From contig JAIMBT010000025.1 in NCBI GenBank assembly GCA_023511295.1, positions 1 through 54,698 of the forward strand: a stretch of 54,698 nt of DNA. The letters are read 5' to 3'. Under the pieces are notes generated by a model. That model searched no databases. It saw only the letters and a list, made by a program, of their open reading frames with translations, and had not been told where the DNA came from. Each line of letters starts with the position of its first letter. Positions within the stretch are counted from its first letter, which is position 1. This stretch comes from Alicyclobacillus sp. Lineage in GTDB: Bacteria; Bacillota; Bacilli; Alicyclobacillales; Alicyclobacillaceae. The position numbers were made by a program, and so were the translations under genes. This document shows, one piece after another, positions 52,792-54,698 of the stretch.

Positions 52792-54003
52792 TCAGGCATT
52801 CACGAAGTTTTGTAATTCCAAATGGCTGTGGAACTCGCGCAAGGCCCCTGTGGGTACCGCCCGGCGAACGTTCCGCTGTTGCCGAGCGGTCGTCTCATGG
52901 GTCAACAGCCAGAACTCGTCGAATGCAGCCACCTGCTCTGGGGACTGCAGTATCTGACTCAGCTCGTCCACGTCAACCAGTTGAATATGGAACCGCAGCG
53001 TCCGGCAAACATCCTCTGTCGCTTTCGTTCGCCGACAAACGAGAGCGACCGTCGGCAATCGACGTGCCACAACCGGCGCCCCGCGACCGCCCGAAGGCCG
53101 TTCCAACCGGTTGGGCCCCTCTGCATTCCGTCCCGCATCTGTCTGCGATGCCGGTTCACCCCCCGCCGCTACGCTTCGCTGGGCCCGCTCCGCCTCCGCG
53201 CGGCTGAACGCATCGGCCATCGCGGAACGGTCCATCATTGCCAACTGCTTGTGCAGCTCATCCACCATCATCTGCTGCTTTGCCACCTGCTCTTTGTACT
53301 GGCCGGCTTCGCGTTCCCACTTCGCTGCAGCTCGTTCCGCCTCTTCGCGCGATGCCTGGACCGCGGCACGCGCTCGTCGTTCCGCTTCCAACTCGCGATT
53401 CAGTTCCTGCAGGCTCGCCCGCAGTGCCTTCAATTCGCTTTCGAATGTCTTCTTTTGATTAGACAGTTCCTGTTGAAGCTGGTCAGCCCGCGCCTGGCTC
53501 GCGCGGAGTTTTCGCTCCAGCTTGCGCAATTGGCTGTCGCTGGCTGCAGGGGCACTCTGCTCAGGCAGATCAGAACCGGAGGTCGCGGCCGAATCTTCCT
53601 CGGAACGGTCCACGCCTTCGACTGTCCGCTCTGCCCCCTTGTCGGTCAGAGCCTGGGCGCGCTCCAACAGCTTGTCTGCCGTCACGCGGTGGCCTGCATC
53701 TGGGCTCGTCAGCAACGCGAGCATCACTTCCGCCGCGCGCTGGCCCGTCTGCAATTCGGCCAGGAGCTCTTCCTCCGTCTTCGCGCGGATGGCGTCCCAC
53801 TCGGGATTTGATCTCGTCGGCACATGGCGCGGATCTCGCAGCCGCAACAGCAGCCGCTGCACCAAGAGCGGCCGAATTTTCTTGACATTTTCAGATGTGA
53901 TGGACCGAAATCCGTCTACTTTGACTTTGGTTTGACGAGCTAGATTTGCGAGGCTTTCATCGGTCAAATGGGCCAGTAACCATCTCCAGGCTTCCTGCGC
54001 CAC
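52792..54003 (-). CDS. Coiled-coil protein, first gene of the McrBC-like operon
   Basis: A 403-residue protein (start at GTG 54003, eight bases after GGAGG; ATG 54009 is two bases from it and less likely). The first 130 residues are helical (EAWRWLLAHLTDESLANLAR). A charged acidic stretch follows, then a long coiled coil of about 120 residues with heptad-like pattern (QLRKLERKLRASQARADQLQ; ELNRELEAERRARAAVQA). The C-terminal 110 residues (TVALVCRRTKATEDVCRTLR, then LVDVDELSQILQSPEQVAAF) look like a small alpha/beta sensor domain. Coiled-coil partners beside McrB and a nuclease are a feature of CoCoNuT-type type IV systems; identity with that class is inference. Confidence 0.75.
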   Translation of the reverse strand: MAQEAWRWLLAHLTDESLANLARQTKVKVDGFRSITSENVKKIRPLLVQRLLLRLRDPRHVPTRSNPEWDAIRAKTEEELLAELQTGQRAAEVMLALLTSPDAGHRVTADKLLERAQALTDKGAERTVEGVDRSEEDSAATSGSDLPEQSAPAASDSQLRKLERKLRASQARADQLQQELSNQKKTFESELKALRASLQELNRELEAERRARAAVQASREEAERAAAKWEREAGQYKEQVAKQQMMVDELHKQLAMMDRSAMADAFSRAEAERAQRSVAAGGEPASQTDAGRNAEGPNRLERPSGGRGAPVVARRLPTVALVCRRTKATEDVCRTLRFHIQLVDVDELSQILQSPEQVAAFDEFWLLTHETTARQQRNVRRAVPTGALREFHSHLELQNFVNA

Positions 54004-54320
54004 CAGCATCCCCTCCCTGGTTTTCAGTGGACTCTTCGGATGTCCGCGCCGCTTGCACCATCCCCGGGACTTCAACCGACCGACGCAGACCTTTACAGTG
54101 TACCTGACCAGGGAGCGCTTGTGGGCAACCCTATCAACACCTGTGGAACTGGTTGGGCGGAAGTGGTACAGTATTCCGTGGCCCGGCGCCATGGACTGCC
54201 GGGGCGCGCTCGCTTGGCCAAGCGACACACCGGACCGACCCATGAGCGTATCGATCCGGCCTCAGATCCTCAACCTAAGGGATGATCTGGACGACAACAA
54301 GAGAGGATGGGGGTCAAGAC
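54004..54320. other. Divergent intergenic region with a 16-bp palindrome
   Basis: No gene is seen in this 317-base gap between the coiled-coil gene and the peptide-binding protein. It contains a perfect 16-base palindrome, TCGCTTGG-CCAAGCGA, at 54210-54225, about 95 bases upstream of the binding-protein start. Promoter boxes could not be assigned with confidence. Confidence 0.5.
54210..54225. promoter_or_regulatory. 16-bp perfect palindrome, possible operator
   Basis: TCGCTTGGCCAAGCGA is a perfect dyad with an NcoI-free TTGGCCAA core. The position upstream of the solute-binding gene suggests a dimeric regulator site; this is inference. Confidence 0.4.
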
Positions 54321-54698
54321 ATGAACCGCATGAGAAAGTCCGCATGGGCAACCGTCGCCATGGCGGCCTCGCTAACCATGCTGGTGGCAGGCTGCGGTGG
54401 CACGAACACGACGGGCAACGGCGGAGCCGGGGGGAACAACGCCGCGGGCAACGCGACAGGGACCACCGGCCAGGCCGTGGACGGCGGCACCTTGACGATG
54501 GCCCAGGGTACCAAGTACAACGATGAGCTGATTCCGGACATGGACTCCAGCTTGTACACGGCGAACGTCGTGAGCTACGCGTTTGATCCGCTGCTGACGG
54601 TCGACAAGGACCTGAACTTCGTCCCGGACATCATCCAGAAATGGACCTGGTCTGCCGACAAGAAGACCATCACGATGGATATCAACCCGAACGCCAAG
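54321..54698 (+). CDS. Peptide/nickel-type ABC transporter substrate-binding lipoprotein (truncated by window edge)
   Basis: The first 126 residues of a family 5 solute-binding protein. ATG 54321 follows AGGATGGGGGTCAAGAC. Residues 5-21 are a signal peptide with lipobox LVAGC (Cys22), then a Gly/Asn/Thr-rich spacer. The mature part opens DGGTLTMAQGTKYNDELIPD and SLYTANVVSYAFDPLLTVDK, the usual OppA/DppA start, and FVPDIIQKWTWSADKKTIT. It binds oligopeptides or similar ligands outside the membrane for an importer presumably encoded further right. The end is cut by the window, so no C-terminal features can be given. Confidence 0.9.
   Translation, partial: MNRMRKSAWATVAMAASLTMLVAGCGGTNTTGNGGAGGNNAAGNATGTTGQAVDGGTLTMAQGTKYNDELIPDMDSSLYTANVVSYAFDPLLTVDKDLNFVPDIIQKWTWSADKKTITMDINPNAK

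Overview
The window looks like chromosomal DNA of a GC-rich, endospore-forming Firmicute. An Alicyclobacillus-like organism is my best guess; this is inference, as no rRNA or tRNA is present. The signs are strong AGGAGG-type ribosome binding sites, frequent GTG and TTG starts, a bacillithiol-type deacetylase (BshB2) with its YojF neighbour, an SNF2 helicase plus SWIM-protein pair like Bacillus YwqA/YwqB, and a set of small proteins that recall GerP spore proteins. Both ends cut a gene: a membrane protein at the left and a peptide-binding lipoprotein at the right.

Layout. 1-6.7 kb: truncated membrane protein, a lipoprotein, a small hypothetical protein, then the helicase/SWIM pair. 7-8.7 kb: a DUF559-like nuclease with a possible C-terminal winged helix, then a gene-free block with a 125-bp tandem repeat carrying perfect palindromes. 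8.7-14.2 kb: a geranylgeranyl-reductase-type flavoprotein with a cobalamin-binding-like protein, CysH, a phosphodiester glycosidase and an exported beta-propeller-like protein. 14.4-23.9 kb: two divergent operons around an AT-rich double promoter. One encodes a sugar ABC importer, an amidohydrolase and a ROK repressor; the other an argininosuccinate-lyase-like enzyme, a GlcNAc-kinase-like ATPase, YojF and BshB2. 24-30.2 kb: pirin, GalE, GlpK, an acetyltransferase, and a MarR/MFS efflux unit with two matching MarR boxes. 30.4-36.1 kb: a catabolic regulon (sugar epimerase, DUF993 protein, Gfo/Idh/MocA dehydrogenase, AraC regulator, MFS carrier) with a shared 17-bp upstream motif. 36.4-42.1 kb: 3-hydroxybutyrate dehydrogenase, an alpha/beta hydrolase, an M20 amidohydrolase, a zinc-ribbon membrane protein and a phosphoribosyltransferase/HAD-like fusion. 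42.2-46.2 kb: a small leader ORF and intrinsic terminator ahead of a heterodimeric ABC exporter, arranged like bmrB-bmrCD. 46.3-48.5 kb: six genes of one small-protein family, five of exactly 82 codons and one tandem double. 48.6-54 kb: a three-gene McrBC-like module (coiled-coil protein, McrB-type AAA+ ATPase, DUF2357 PD-(D/E)xK nuclease).

Best candidates for undescribed biology: (1) the divergent ROK-controlled cluster, which may salvage or degrade a GlcN(Ac)-malate or bacillithiol-derived glycoside; (2) the 82-residue paralog locus; (3) the leader-peptide attenuator of the ABC exporter; (4) the coiled-coil/McrB/DUF2357 module; (5) the 125-bp palindromic tandem repeat.
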